A stretch of DNA of 64,000 nt, from assembly GCA_037903355.1 (NCBI GenBank), contig JBAJFE010000005.1, positions 682,001-746,000 on the forward strand, given 5' to 3'. Every line of letters begins with the position of its first letter. Position 1 is the first letter of the stretch. A program made the translations under genes and the position numbers. Shown here one piece after another: positions 1 through 12,320 of the stretch. Origin of the DNA: Trichuris trichiura (lineage: Eukaryota > Nematoda > Enoplea > Trichinellida > Trichuridae). Below the pieces are notes generated by a model. That model was not told where the DNA came from, ran no database searches, and was given only the letters and a program-made list of their open reading frames with translations.

Positions 1-3000
1 CTCAGGACAGCTGCATTCGTAAGTTGAATGAACCCTTTTTAAAATATGAAAAAAACATCCACCAGAATAACGCTTTGTGCTTGAAATTTTTGGAAACCAT
101 CAAAAATCTTTCCGTTTAACCGGTGGCAGTCAAAATCCTGAATAAGTCGAAGATATACTGCGAAGTTTGGCTTTGTGGCAGTTAAGAGTTGATATTTTCT
201 AAATAAGTAATGTGCTCCAGTAGAGGAGTTTTTATACTGGCCTTATTTTTTAGACCACTAACTTCGAACAAGACCTGTATAATAGCACCCCTACTCTAGT
301 ATGTTCTTTATTTAGAAGATGCCAGTGCACAACTGCCACAAGGCAACACTTTACAGTGGATCTTCGACTTATTGGGATTTCAATCTAGTTGGGATTTTGA
401 CAGTCCAGACTTTGACCCTAACCTCTATTCATCTTATAAAACCTTTTCTTCTTGTTTATACTCACTTCGTCCATCTTCAAACTGTCTGCTCAATCTGCGT
501 AATACGAATTTCAACTTTCTTATTACTGTCAAATCGACAATGCGCGACATAGCAACAATAGCCACGTTAAATAAAAGACCATAAAAAAGAAAAACTGAAG
601 AGGTATTATTTTGTGCATTTAGTGGATACTGACGAAAGCGTAATAACACTTATAACACCGCCTGACGAGAGCAGGGGAGCACAATGAATCAGCAACGCTT
701 AAAAAAATTGAAAAACAAAGTGAAAGTCTACTAAAATGCAATAGTTTATGGTCCCTACTTGAAGACGTTGGAACAGCTTTTTCAACATTATGCAGTCTCT
801 TAAGAAATTATCATTTCCTTATGCCAAAATACCAAAACACTTTTGCGTGCTATTTACAGTGCAGCTGTGATAATCAGCTGACTAATTGGCTTGCTCTAGG
901 GATAAACACAGGTTTTTTTATGAAACTATAAGAATCAACCAGCTTTCCTTTATGGCATAATCTTGAGCTTTTGATCTCTTGTATGACGACAGGTAAGGAT
1001 ATAGATGTTAGCGGGAAGAAAATTGATTCATTTTTTCTTTGACATGTTGGAACTAAGGCGGTTAGTATTGACTATTCCCCATTGAAGCTGTAGACTGACT
1101 AGATTTTCACGCATCTTTATTGCACCTATTCGACCATCACAATCGGAATGAAGGCGAATTCAGACTTATTCATTTTCCAATATTCTAGCTATGGAATAGC
1201 GGAGAATAGCGTCCTGAGGGTTCACGTCCCTTCCGTCATTGGAAAGTTGACAGAATCCTAAGGCAATTAATCACAGCGGCTTAGCAGCTATTTGAAATGA
1301 ATCAGCACGTTAGCTAACAGCCGAAAGGCTCCCCGTGTTGTTGTTTTTATGCGTGCTGATTGGAAATTAAATACCGTAAGCTGCGGAACCCAAATGGTTT
1401 ACTGTAGTTTAGTGAACTCGCTCAAAGTGTACTTCGTTAAGAGACGCAATAAAGTGGTCGCACATTAATGGGGCCTGTTTGCAACGGCGGCAGGAGCGAT
1501 TGAATTGAACAAGTCTCTTTATTTTATTAAAACTGCTCTTCTTGTTGGAATCGGTCGAACAGCAACTTAATGAGCCGTGCCGGAAACTGAGATGGCCTAA
1601 AGGGGCAGAAGCTCTTAATTCGACCAGTTCCTTAGTGCACCAACTCCTCCCTTGGAGAGTGACCGTCTGAGGGCAAACTGAATTCATCGCAAAAGAGGTA
1701 ATTTTGAATTTTTGTTCGCCCAAATTTACTTACAAACTAATCGAATGGCAATCAAGAAAGGAAACTGTAATTCGGCCGTTAGCGTTGATTCGCGCTGCAG
1801 AATGGCCGCATGTTCGGCCGATTAGATTACATTTTGAAGCCGATTGTCGACGTCAGAAAATTGAATTCTGAGGTCCAACTTTCGCATACAAATCACCGAT
1901 TCATTGCTCTATTACGCTCTTTCCCCTAAAGCGGTTCGACGGCATTGCCATAACGTTTCCGGCCCTGACCACTCAGTAGCATTTCTGACTCAAGTAAACT
2001 ATTGGAATGAAGGAAAATAGTTATTTCGTTTCATGTGTTGACCAGAGAATTCAGACTGAACTCTCCCTCTGATCATCACGAAGAGGACAATTCATACAAA
2101 GGGAAACTCTGACATAGCAATAAACAGACCTGTAGATAAAAGCAACTATTATTACAGCATGCAATAGGCTCTAACCTATCCCCTCCAAACAGCTGCTGCT
2201 GCTGTTTCAAAACTTCCATTCCAGTTACGGAAATGTTTGGTAAAAAAAAGGTAAAGTAGCGCGGAAAGTCTTTGACGCTCACAAAAGAAGCTTCGATTAA
2301 ACTTTTCTATGAAAACTGCTCGCCAAGTACTAATACACAAAAAGCTAATAGAAAAACAACACTGCAACAGCTTTGCCTGCACTAATTCACAGACGCGCGA
2401 TTTTCAGAGACTATTTCATCTTGAATAATTTCCAACGCGATTTGGCACGCTCTGTTTGTGCATAAGTGCACTTTGTAACATTTTGCAATGCTGCATTTCC
2501 TCCTGTCAACAGCGTGAATAAGAGCTTCGATGACCACTTGGAAGTTCATTTAACTGGATAAGGGCATTGCAAGAAAAATGAACTTCAAAGCCAAGCTAAA
2601 AGTTGCTGCAGATTTTTCCGTGTGTACGGATGTCACAGGCAAATATTGCGCCAAGTATCAGTGGCAAACGATGGGTGAAAGTTTCTACGACGCTATGCAA
2701 TAAGTCGTTGTCAGCACCTCATTAATAAAAAAAAGTCTTCAGTGCCATAATTAAGCATTCAGACACTTCACCACAATTAATTAATACAGTATATTTGAAA
2801 GTAGGACGGGCTAAAGTGGATTTCGCAGTTTTTATTTTACAGACGAAGCTGCCAGGAGACCGCTGAACCCGTATTCATTGTGTGCGAATTATGTTGCATT
2901 CACTCGTCCAATAATTCTCACGCGCTGAATACAGAATCAGGAATATCCAGGTGAAGCTTACTGAATTTTAAAAAATTAAAAACAACCTCATTTGTAAAAT

Positions 3001-6000
3001 GAAAGCACCGAAATTCTTTTTGGTGGTCAAATCATTACGCTCCCTAAAGACAGCATCAAGAGAGCCATACTAAATTCGTGAATTTTAATAAATAATGACT
3101 TCATCTGTGAAACAAAAACTATGAGATTACAGTTTTGAAAATATAGCTTTCTGGTATGGGACTGTATATATTCATGATTAATTGTTTCTTCTTACAGAAT
3201 GTGTGTCCCGTTTTGATTACGAAATTTTTTAATGTCCATAGCTTCTTCACGGCCCGAAAACTACGGACATTAAAAAATATTTACTCAAAACGGGACGCAC
3301 ATTCCGTAAGAAGAAACAATTAATCCTGAGATTACAGTAACCATTTAAATGTTGAACAGTCGAAGAAAGAAATTACCAATTTCGCCAACTGCAAATAGAA
3401 CATCATATTCCATATGCGCTCATGTAAACATCAATTAAACTCAACTACTTTGGATACGACTGCTTCGGCTAAATTGGGCTGACAATTAGCTCAAGCTGCT
3501 GAAGGCGTAGAAATCAGAATTTAGATAGCGATCAGAACAGTTTCATAATCAGATAGACAGCGTGACGTCATTTTATAAATGGTGAACAAATTCCACTTAA
3601 GAAGTATATACAAAAAATAATTTTTTGACTTTTTGTTGTTGCCAAAATAAAGTTCACTACCAATGATAAGGTGAATTGGAAAAACTTAATGGATAGCCCA
3701 GAGCTTAAATGACTTTGAGGGAATCAATCGCGCGCAAATGGTAAGCGAGGTCGTACTAAGAATGTTAAAGCATTTCAGAATAAATTTCTGACCAACTAAA
3801 GAATAAGCTTTGGCCATACATGATTCTGGAACTTTACGATTATACGCAACTTAGAAATTCAAAAGACGGCAGGCGTCTTCTTAAGAGAGGATTGACATTT
3901 GCTAAGTAATCAATTTTGCTAAGTGTGCTCTAGACAAGAAAGCGGAGCGTATAAGTGACCACTAAAAACTAATAGCAACAAAAGTACATAATAATCAGTT
4001 GTATTTGGCCAAAATTAAAAGCCATTTAACTCAGCGATGGCGTAAATGAAAAATCAAAAATGGAAAAGAGCAAAAACACATTTGTACACATTTTCTGCTC
4101 GTTGTGTTCAATTGGGCTTCCACCTAATGAGCGCGTTGAGCAAAACTTTCCAACGAGCTAGTCAAGTAAAAGATGCACTTAAAGTCACCGTCTGCGTTGA
4201 GAAAGTTTGTTCGCTCAAAAAATCGCAGCCGACAAAGCGTATACAGTATGATTGTGCGACCTTGACAAAATAATCTGACTTGAAAACTTTTTTCTCCGCC
4301 CTCCATTCGAGCCTGATAATGGAGTCACTTCATAAGGGCTGAGTGGACTTTTTTCCCTTTAGAGTACGTGATTTGGAACTTGATAGCGGTGGCAAAAAAA
4401 CTTATGATCGATCGTCTGCTTTAAAAAAACTATTACAACCTTAAGAGTGCAAACAGTGGTTTGCCTACAAAAAGGTCACGCAGCAGCGCGTTGTGACATA
4501 TATGGCATCTTTGTTGTTGATGACCGTTTGCATATGGTGGACAGTAACGGGATGAATGGAAGATTCATCACAATGCGACCGACAGTTAGTGGACCATTTG
4601 TCACGTCAGTTTGCATTGTCCGCCAACGAGGTGTCGGACTGAGGCCATCATGCTCAATTGACTCGCCAAACGAGTTTTCTTCATTCCATTTTTCTCTTTG
4701 CCACTCAAAGGCGTCCCGAATGCCGCCACCTGTCCGGCACGCCCTTAAATGACCCGTAACAATCGGCACCGGTCGAAAAGACGCTTTGTCAAAGCGATAC
4801 ATCATCATCTTGCAACGGCCGGAGAATGGCCGCACAGCAGGAACCACTCGACTATGACAGCAGATGAGCCATTATCACCGGCTCGATCAGAATGACGGCC
4901 ATTATAGGAAGCTACAATTGGCACCACGTCAGCAGACATTGGAGGACAATACGTCTGCTTCAACTTTCCCATCTCACTTTAGCAGACTGACTGGCGCGCT
5001 ATGCGGTTTACTGTGCATAGCAGCGCCCTCTGTCGGTGGCCAGTCACACTTCCAGACGAACAAAATAAGATGGAACAAGAATGTTGTCTTAATTGCTGCT
5101 TCTCAAGAAATAAACGAACGGATCGATTCTGTTATCCCATTATTCGCCGTATAAATTAACAGATAATTGACAGATGACCACCCATTGTGCTCCTAACTCT
5201 GCCTTTGGTCAACTGACTATCAACAGGTTTAACAGGACGTAGATGGGCACTGGTCAGGGTTTGGAAGGGCTGAAAAGGCCTTTTGAATAGTGATAGCACA
5301 CCTGCAATTACGGCTCACAGCCACATGAGCTCTGTCCACCTATTCGTCATAGATAAGGCAATCAAAGAAGGTGCCATTCTTTTGACCGCCTTTGGTCTCT
5401 ACAGGGTGCAAAACCATTAGGCCATTGTATTGCTTAATTGTAATGGAATAGCGCCTCACTGCCATGCCTTGTCATCAGCTAGCGAGCCGCGCGAACTGAG
5501 ATTAGCCATGGTCATTAGCCGCCTTAATGCCTGACTGACCTCTGCAATGCGCTCTACCCTTAGAGACTAGTGGAAGCGACGCCTTGGACGACTGTACCGC
5601 TGTATGGTGGCTGAATTCACCATTACTCAGGGTCCCATTGGGCCATGGTCAGCAGGTGCAATCGATGCAGCTGAAATCGGAAATGAGCCGTTTCTAACTC
5701 AGGGAGGGGACCGGATGCGGTTAACCAGTTGGTCGACCACGAATGGACAAGAGCTCAATTGAAGCAGACCGGCCGGCAAACGGCACCCCGCTGACCCTGA
5801 GGAATCGATGCTCAATGTCAACTGCTTCTGGCTGGCCGATAGTGCCCAAATTCAGCTTCTTCACTACGGAATCGCCAATAGTTATTCTTGATTAAGTTAC
5901 CCTCTTTGGCAAAGTGACAAAGTGGCCAGGACTTAGCTCAAGCTCATACTAAGTCTTAATTATACTCCTGTTGTAGCTTTGTCAAGTAATGGCAACAAGT

Positions 6001-8560
6001 CATGCCAAGTGGCCAGCCAAGACGGGAAGCGACCATAACATAAAGCTGACGAGTTTGGCAAGACTGAAGATAAGTACATCTGTATAATAAGCCTATAAGT
6101 TGGTCAAGTCTGCAAGCTTAAGAGGAGCTGCTAAAGCGTGACTACAGAAATGTTCAAACAAACCAATTTTTCAACAGTGGCAACTATTGATCAATTCGTT
6201 TTTGGATAAAAACCAGCGTCCGCTTGTCGCGACAAATACTAAACATGATTTGCTTGTAATTACACGGTCAACCTTGCACTCCGAACGCGTCGCGACTGGA
6301 GCAACTTCGCCAAGCACGGCCGGCGCTTTCCGTTATTCGCTTTTCAAGCAGAAACTATGTCTATACGGCAATTGAAAGCGCTAAGGGACCCTTTGAAAAT
6401 TTTTTAACGCGTTGTAACGCTGAGCAAAGTAGGCTTAAAATAATCTTTTCGCCTTACCGGGATCATTCTCTTCTTGTCAACACTGCCTCTATAGCAAATG
6501 GATGATAAGTGGCATCGTTATTCAATCAACGTATTCACCCATACCGCCGAGCAATTGCAGACGCAATAGTTTGCGTAGCGTCTCTGCTGAACGCGAAAGT
6601 CGCGCAAAACATCTGCCGCCAATTAAAAAGATTTGAATATCTGCTTGCTATTCGTGGAAAATTCAAAATGTCGAACTGCCAGACGGCATCGGTGTCTGGA
6701 AATTTAAACATTCGAATTTTCGCCCTACCATAATCCAACGGTATATGCGCGTATACAGCAAGGGGCTGACGACAACAACCGCAGCATTTTAAAGTAATTT
6801 GTGCGTTTCCGCTAGTAGGCGCCCGTTTCAATTACTGCTCGCACGCAATGCTTTTGTTCGGCATTGAATCTGGACAGTTGGAAACATTTATTTGCTGCGC
6901 TTTCTGGTGGAACCGTCGTCGGGCGCCCGTTTTTGGCCCTCTTGTTCAAGCCCTATTTCATTTGGCACGTTGAGCTTTCAATTGCTTCAAAAATTGAATG
7001 GGATCAGATTTTTCCACTGGCAGCTTGCGCGACCAAAAAACAACCCAATCTACTTAAGGCCGATGGCGGCGTGCTGTCGGGCGCCAAAGTACGAGGTACA
7101 CAATGGGCCGACAACGTTTGTCAACCGTGACGGTAGAGCGCCGCCTAAACGGTCCTTTGTCGTCGTTCACTGATGCGACAACGTTTCATCTATCAAAGGG
7201 AATCTAAAAAATGGATCGACCACAGCGTGACAATGGATCGACCGGGTTCCCCCTGTCCGCGGAAATTATAGCGCAACTTGGTTCGACCTTCGACTTGTCA
7301 AGTCGTCCACTGCTCATCGGGCAACTTTTGGGCCCCCATTATTCAGGTAAGTACACGTTGCCTAACAGGATGAATAAAAAGACGTTATGCGCCTCCGGTT
7401 AAGCTATTATTAAGCTTGAGCAATCGTCATTTAGAGGCACCTACTTCAATAGTTTAAAATTTCACCTGCTCTCTCCCTGCGAGAATCTTGCAGCCGGCTG
7501 AATGACCACTGCTTGATTGATTGGGCTATCAGGCAGAGTTGCAGTTTTCTTCCTCAGCCCTGAGAGTGGTCGTATGCGCTAAAAACTTTTTAAAAAGAAG
7601 TCACCCTATTTTGTAAACAACGCGCCTACGCCAAACACTGCAGCATAAGGCTTCAGTATCCAAAGTCGTCCGGCTTATTGTAGATCGTTGACGTTACCGC
7701 TAGCGATAATGCGTTTTTATTGACAACTTCCACTTGAAGCGCCACGCATTGTCACCGTCTATTGTCTGTTGCTGTTTCTGTTTGACGATCAACTTACGAA
7801 ACGGCTGGGCAAACTAATCTTCTTGCCGGCCGTGGACGGCGCTCTTTGTTACCCTGTGGAGCCGCCAAAGGGTGGCTTCTCGAATGTGCTATAACGGCTC
7901 CGCGGCCCTTCGGCATTTGTCCAACGCCTATCGTTATACATGGCCATCGAACACAAAGCATTCCATACGCTATCCGTTAATCAACATGTCAGCTCATTGA
8001 AGTTCCACCCTTGTCAGGCCGCTGGCGACCTAACGGCTCATTGTGCAAGGACAATAACAAGGTGGCCGTCAATGGCGAGATGATTTGATACAAGTGCTTC
8101 GCTTATTTGCCGTTCATTGTGCTCCGTCTGAAAGGAGCTTCGCTGATCGCTGACAAAGGCACAAAGGCAGCAATGAGGCCGCAGGCCATAACTTTCCCAC
8201 AGAATTCAATGATACATAGAGAGACTGTGGTCCGCGGGCTAAGGACGCCACGCGGTCTGCCGACTGCAGGCCGGTGTCCTTCAATGGCAACAACAATGCT
8301 TCGCTGTGCTATTCATTCCATCGCGAAGGATTCGGGAGCCTATGGACGGGACGCGTTATCAGCATTGTAAAATGAACTAACAACAGTGAATGAATGAAGT
8401 AGTAAGGTTGGACAAGAAGCTTTAATTGTTATATAATACAGCGAGGAACGGTGTGCCAGCGGTTGTCAAGCTAAAGCATGCGAAAAAGAGCTAGCATAGA
8501 GAGCGGTCACTTATTGACGAACAAAGATGGCCGACCAGGCAACACAAGAATAAACGAAAA
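1..8560. other. Gene-free stretch upstream (right-hand 3' side) of SoxB
   Basis: I see no convincing gene here. The open frames are short (about 60-123 codons), lie on both strands and show no domain, splice partner or conserved motif. The stretch from about 4.4 to 8.4 kb looks richer in G+C than the first 4 kb. It contains one clear inverted repeat (about 3170-3330). Lying 3' of an intronless SoxB gene that has another large empty stretch on its other side, it may carry distant regulatory elements, which is inference. Confidence 0.6.
3170..3330. repeat. Long inverted repeat (MITE-like hairpin)
   Basis: Two arms of roughly 60 bases are near-perfect reverse complements. The left arm (about 3171-3237) reads ttaattgtttcttcttac then a gtgtcccgttttga stretch. 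The right arm (about 3262-3329) returns tcaaaacgggac then gtaagaagaaacaattaa. The loop is about 25 bases. A 12-base direct repeat, tgagattacagt, occurs at 3122-3133 and again at about 3327-3338, close to the outer ends but not flush with the left arm. This is the shape of a small non-autonomous foldback element. No transposase is present. Confidence 0.75.
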
Positions 8561-9520
8561 CTATATGACAGCCGGAGAGGAGGCGCTGGCTGCAGCCGCT
8601 GCCTGTATGTAAGGGTTGGTAACCCCGGACGCTGGATCCGACTTGATGAACATGTACTCAGGCTTCAAATAGGCGGCTAAGTTTTGGCGATTCATCATAG
8701 CATGATGCGGATGCTCAGCAACTCCGTAACCAGCGCCGTAGGGCAAAGAGGACAGTGAACCGCCAACGCTTGCTTGAAGGGCGCCGGTGAATAGCCCGCC
8801 GGGAGACGGATACAGCCCTGAAGGAGCTGCGTGCGGATGATGGTAGAATGGATTGACCGCTTGGGCAAATCCGCTGGTTGCCTTTTGAAGTACAGACGAC
8901 ATGTCGGTGAATTTAGACTGCGCGGTCGGGTCCAACGGTGAAGAATAGAAACCCGCTGCCGATGGATAGGAGACCGACGATGGAGGACCGGACAAAAGAG
9001 CGCTGCAAGCAACCGCCCTTGCCGCCTTGTCAGCAGTGTCAAACGCGCCGAAGTTTCTTGTAAATGCCAGATGTTCAGCCATCGACTGGGGCAAACAGGG
9101 CAACGTGAGACTGTAGGCCTTCTCTTTTTGCTTCAGCAAATTCTTCGGCTTCCTTCTGGGCCTATACTTATAGTCCGGATGCTCCTTCATATGCACTGAA
9201 CGAAGGCGCTTCGCTTCGTCAATGAAGGGTCGCTTTTCAGCCTCTGTCAAACTTTTCCACTCGGTACCGAGACGTTTGCTTATTTCCGAATTGTGCATCT
9301 TTGGATTTTCCTGAGCCATCTTTCTACGTTGACCTCTTGACCATACCATGAAGGCGTTCATGGGACGCTTAATATGCGCCTGCGATGGAGGTTGCTGCTG
9401 CGACCTTGGCGGTTGCTGTTCACCGCTCTCCTTGGCAATACAATCGCTCAGGGCGGATGCTTTGGCCGGGCTCATCTCCATTATTCCGTCACCGACATTA
9501 CCGTCAACGCAATGCATCAT
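8561..9520 (-). CDS. SoxB: SoxB-family HMG-box transcription factor
   Basis: A nuclear DNA-binding transcription factor of the SoxB group; such factors bind the minor groove at AACAAT-type sites and control neural and stem-cell fates. The 319-residue frame has no intron, as is common for SoxB genes. The HMG box spans about residues 49-127, opening with [20 protein letters not shown] and closing with [13 protein letters not shown], both diagnostic of SoxB. Before it lies a Q/P-rich stretch (residues 35-47). After it comes a Ser/Ala/Pro/Gly/Tyr-rich tail, presumably the activation or repression region, ending in an alanine run. RRKPK resembles SoxB2 (Sox14/21), whereas Sox2-type proteins usually have RRKTK, but I would not assign B1 or B2 from this alone. 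Two adjacent ATGs open the frame; I took the first. Confidence 0.93.
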   Translation of the reverse strand: MMHCVDGNVGDGIMEMSPAKASALSDCIAKESGEQQPPRSQQQPPSQAHIKRPMNAFMVWSRGQRRKMAQENPKMHNSEISKRLGTEWKSLTEAEKRPFIDEAKRLRSVHMKEHPDYKYRPRRKPKNLLKQKEKAYSLTLPCLPQSMAEHLAFTRNFGAFDTADKAARAVACSALLSGPPSSVSYPSAAGFYSSPLDPTAQSKFTDMSSVLQKATSGFAQAVNPFYHHPHAAPSGLYPSPGGLFTGALQASVGGSLSSLPYGAGYGVAEHPHHAMMNRQNLAAYLKPEYMFIKSDPASGVTNPYIQAAAAASASSPAVI

Positions 9521-12272
9521 GATCGCTCTCGCAAGGAACGTTGCAGCAATGGTAACTCGTCAAGCCGCAGCGGATACGCCTATAATGAATGGCACAGGCG
9601 ACGGTCGGTTGCGTTCGACGCAAACTTCGTATTTATCTTCCTCCAATTGGTCCATTGTTCCGGGCCGTCTTGCCTTGGGCCAATCGATCGCGGCGGGCAT
9701 TCGGATTGGTTAGCGCCAAGCCACGCCCACCCAGCGAACTACCTCTTCGTTCCAGAGGTCGACTCGTCATGCCGTCTTAAGGATCTACCTATCGTCTTAA
9801 CGCAACAATGGGCGTCTCTCCTTCGTTCGTCCGCTATTGGGAAGCAGTATCGAACGAAAGGTTCGACAATCATTTGAATTTCATCTATTTGCGCATATAG
9901 CGAACTGTTTGCCTGTTGGAATTGTTGCCGAGCGATCCGCTCGCTGCGATAAGGCGAATCGGGGCAGCTTGAAAAAAGAAGAAAAAGAGACGAAAGAACA
10001 TTGCTGTCGCAAAGCGAACACGGATCCGCCGCCGAGCGAAGCCATTGCATTTTGAGCGCCTTCGTTCCAGCAATAATCCGTCAACTTCGCCTATGAGAGA
10101 TGTGTTTGTTCATGGCGAAACATTTCGCCTCTTTGCCGGCTGACTCATTCTCTCATGTTTGCCATTAGGCATTTGAAATAGTTCTTTCTGAGGACCGCTA
10201 TGGCGGTGGTCAATTACTGCTGTCACGCAAAATGTCGCCGGACAGGCGTGGCTACGCGTCCCTCCGTCTGTAGTCTCCATTCGATCGACAACAATGGACC
10301 GCACCTGTGCCAACAACGGCTTAAAGTCGTCAGTCAACAACGACCAATAATGGGCAATTCTTGGGGCGTTCATTTAACAATGGAAACGTTTTGCCCGCCG
10401 TTAAGCAACAGCCGTTTTGCTGCTATTGTGTCCACTTAATTGGGGGCAACAGACCTCGGCAACGTTGGCCCATCGTACCTCATGAAACGACATCCGCTTT
10501 ACTATTTGCTCAAAGTCATACATGGACCGATTGGCCGGCGGCTTAAGTAGCTTAAATTGCTCTTATGTCCTAGGCGCGCTCAAATGGGCCAACGTGGCGA
10601 ATACGTCCGTCATCGTTTTGTAAAGACGATGAAAGAACTTACAATGTGTCATTTTCAGCTCTTCAAGCGGCAAATTCCGTCGCTGCTTGCCAAAAGGTTA
10701 CGTTGATCAAAGACGTCCGTCGGAACGTCTTTGCCTAGACGCAATGATAATTGCTTGTGTCCAAATGGGGCAAAAAGAGGTGCGCACAAGTGTTTCAACG
10801 CGGGCAGGTACGCGCGCGCGACGCGAAACATTTCGGTAAGCATTTTAACGGGTAAACAAAAGGAGGCTTTGTTTGAACAATGTTTTTTTCGCTTTCGGCG
10901 CGAACCCAACGGAAGTGGTTGTCGCCGATTTTTTTTCAATTCCCTTAAGCTTACGAAATTGATAACCGCCCTTGAGTCAAGCCAAATTGCAAGCGACCAC
11001 CTGTCGATCATTTACGCATTTTTGGCCCATCGTACGCTGACCAGTTTGCTTAGGTGTCCATTTTGAAAGGCGCGTTTATCCAATACTTTAACTAAGCCTA
11101 ATCCTTTTTGTTCAATGCCCGTTGCGTATTCATATGTCTTCGCGTAAATGGAAAGTTTATTCCACCGTTCAAAGTAATAATTAAAGCAAACCTCATCGCT
11201 TTGAAAAGAATGAGGAAAGTTTTAAGACGTTCGGCTGTATCTTTAATCCAGTGACCGTAGTGACCAACAAAATGCGCCTGGCCAAAGCTTGCTTAGATAA
11301 TTTGCGTATTTGCTCTCTTTCTTCAAAGGTTAACAATTGAGTATGAACTTTAATTTAAACGGACAACATGAGACGAGCGAAATCGTTCCTATTGAATTAT
11401 TTGGCAGATGTTGAATTTTCTACTGAATATATGCGGCAACAGTTTCGGCACGTAAGCGTTTACTTACCCCATGTACGCCATGTCGAGCTGACAGTGCAAT
11501 CGAGTTGATGCTTACATGACTGATTTGGCGGGGCGTCCTTGCGAGTCTTAATGTCCAAACTAAAATGATCATGGCAGTTATGCAAATTTAATAAGGTCTC
11601 TTTTAGTAACACTTTAAGTAAGACGGCTTTGCTGATGTTATGCTTTCGCATAAAATTAAAATCGTTGTATAGGTATGAAAATTTTCAGTCCCTTAATTGT
11701 TAAGCAGCAGTAGCAGTTTTCAATTCCTTCAGAGATGCCGCTTTCATGGCAAGTAGGGAAGTAAGGTGAGCAATTTAATCAGAAAAATTTGAAGATAAGT
11801 GACATGCCTTCATGGGTCAGTTGGGACCGGCAATACAACTTTTAAGGATAGGGTGAGCTAACCATTCCTACAGTAGGTATTGGTGGTCATAGATCTGAGT
11901 TTTGTCTTTGAATTGAATAAAAAGATATTTCCCAAAAATGATATGCACTACCATCAAGATGTACAATAATGCTTCCATTGGATACATGATACTTAAAAAG
12001 TATACAGAAAAAGTAATTTCTTTCAGCTGAGCTGTAATTTGTCATTGGCACTCGTTACGAATGGAAAGCAAGTTTTTTAATTTTTCGAAGCTGATTATAC
12101 GGATAATGTGACCTGAACCTGACGAGTCAATTTGCATATCCAATAAACTAAAAAGGGAGAACGCCTTTTTTGCTTTGTATCAAAAAAGTTGCAGATATTA
12201 TATTTTAACTGATTGGTCTCGCGGGAGATGTAATTTCTTACAGAGTGAAATAGAAATAAGTTAGCGGTAATA

Positions 12273-12320
12273 TAGATTTTATTTACGGATAAGTTTGTTC
12301 AAGAATGTAAATAAAATCTA
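12273..12320. repeat. Perfect 14-bp inverted repeat
   Basis: tagattttatttac (12273-12286) is exactly reversed as gtaaataaaatcta (12307-12320) with a 20-base loop. It is AT-rich and unlinked to any gene, so its role is unknown. Confidence 0.7.

Noticed and set aside
1174..1245. tRNA-like layout: tttccaat paired with attggaaa at 72 nt, with a gagggttcacgtccctt arm
   Set aside because: The T-arm-like stem is not adjacent to the outer stem and no anticodon arm of the right size fits, so it is not a tRNA.
4447..5154. Open frames of 96-123 codons on both strands
   Set aside because: They overlap on opposite strands, have low-quality composition and match no family; probably chance in a G+C-richer stretch.
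8695..9877. Frames on both strands within and beside SoxB
   Set aside because: Shadows of the SoxB coding frame and its flank; the HMG box settles the true frame.
10655..11066. Overlapping 111- and 118-codon frames on both strands
   Set aside because: Mirror-image frames with no motif and no splice context.
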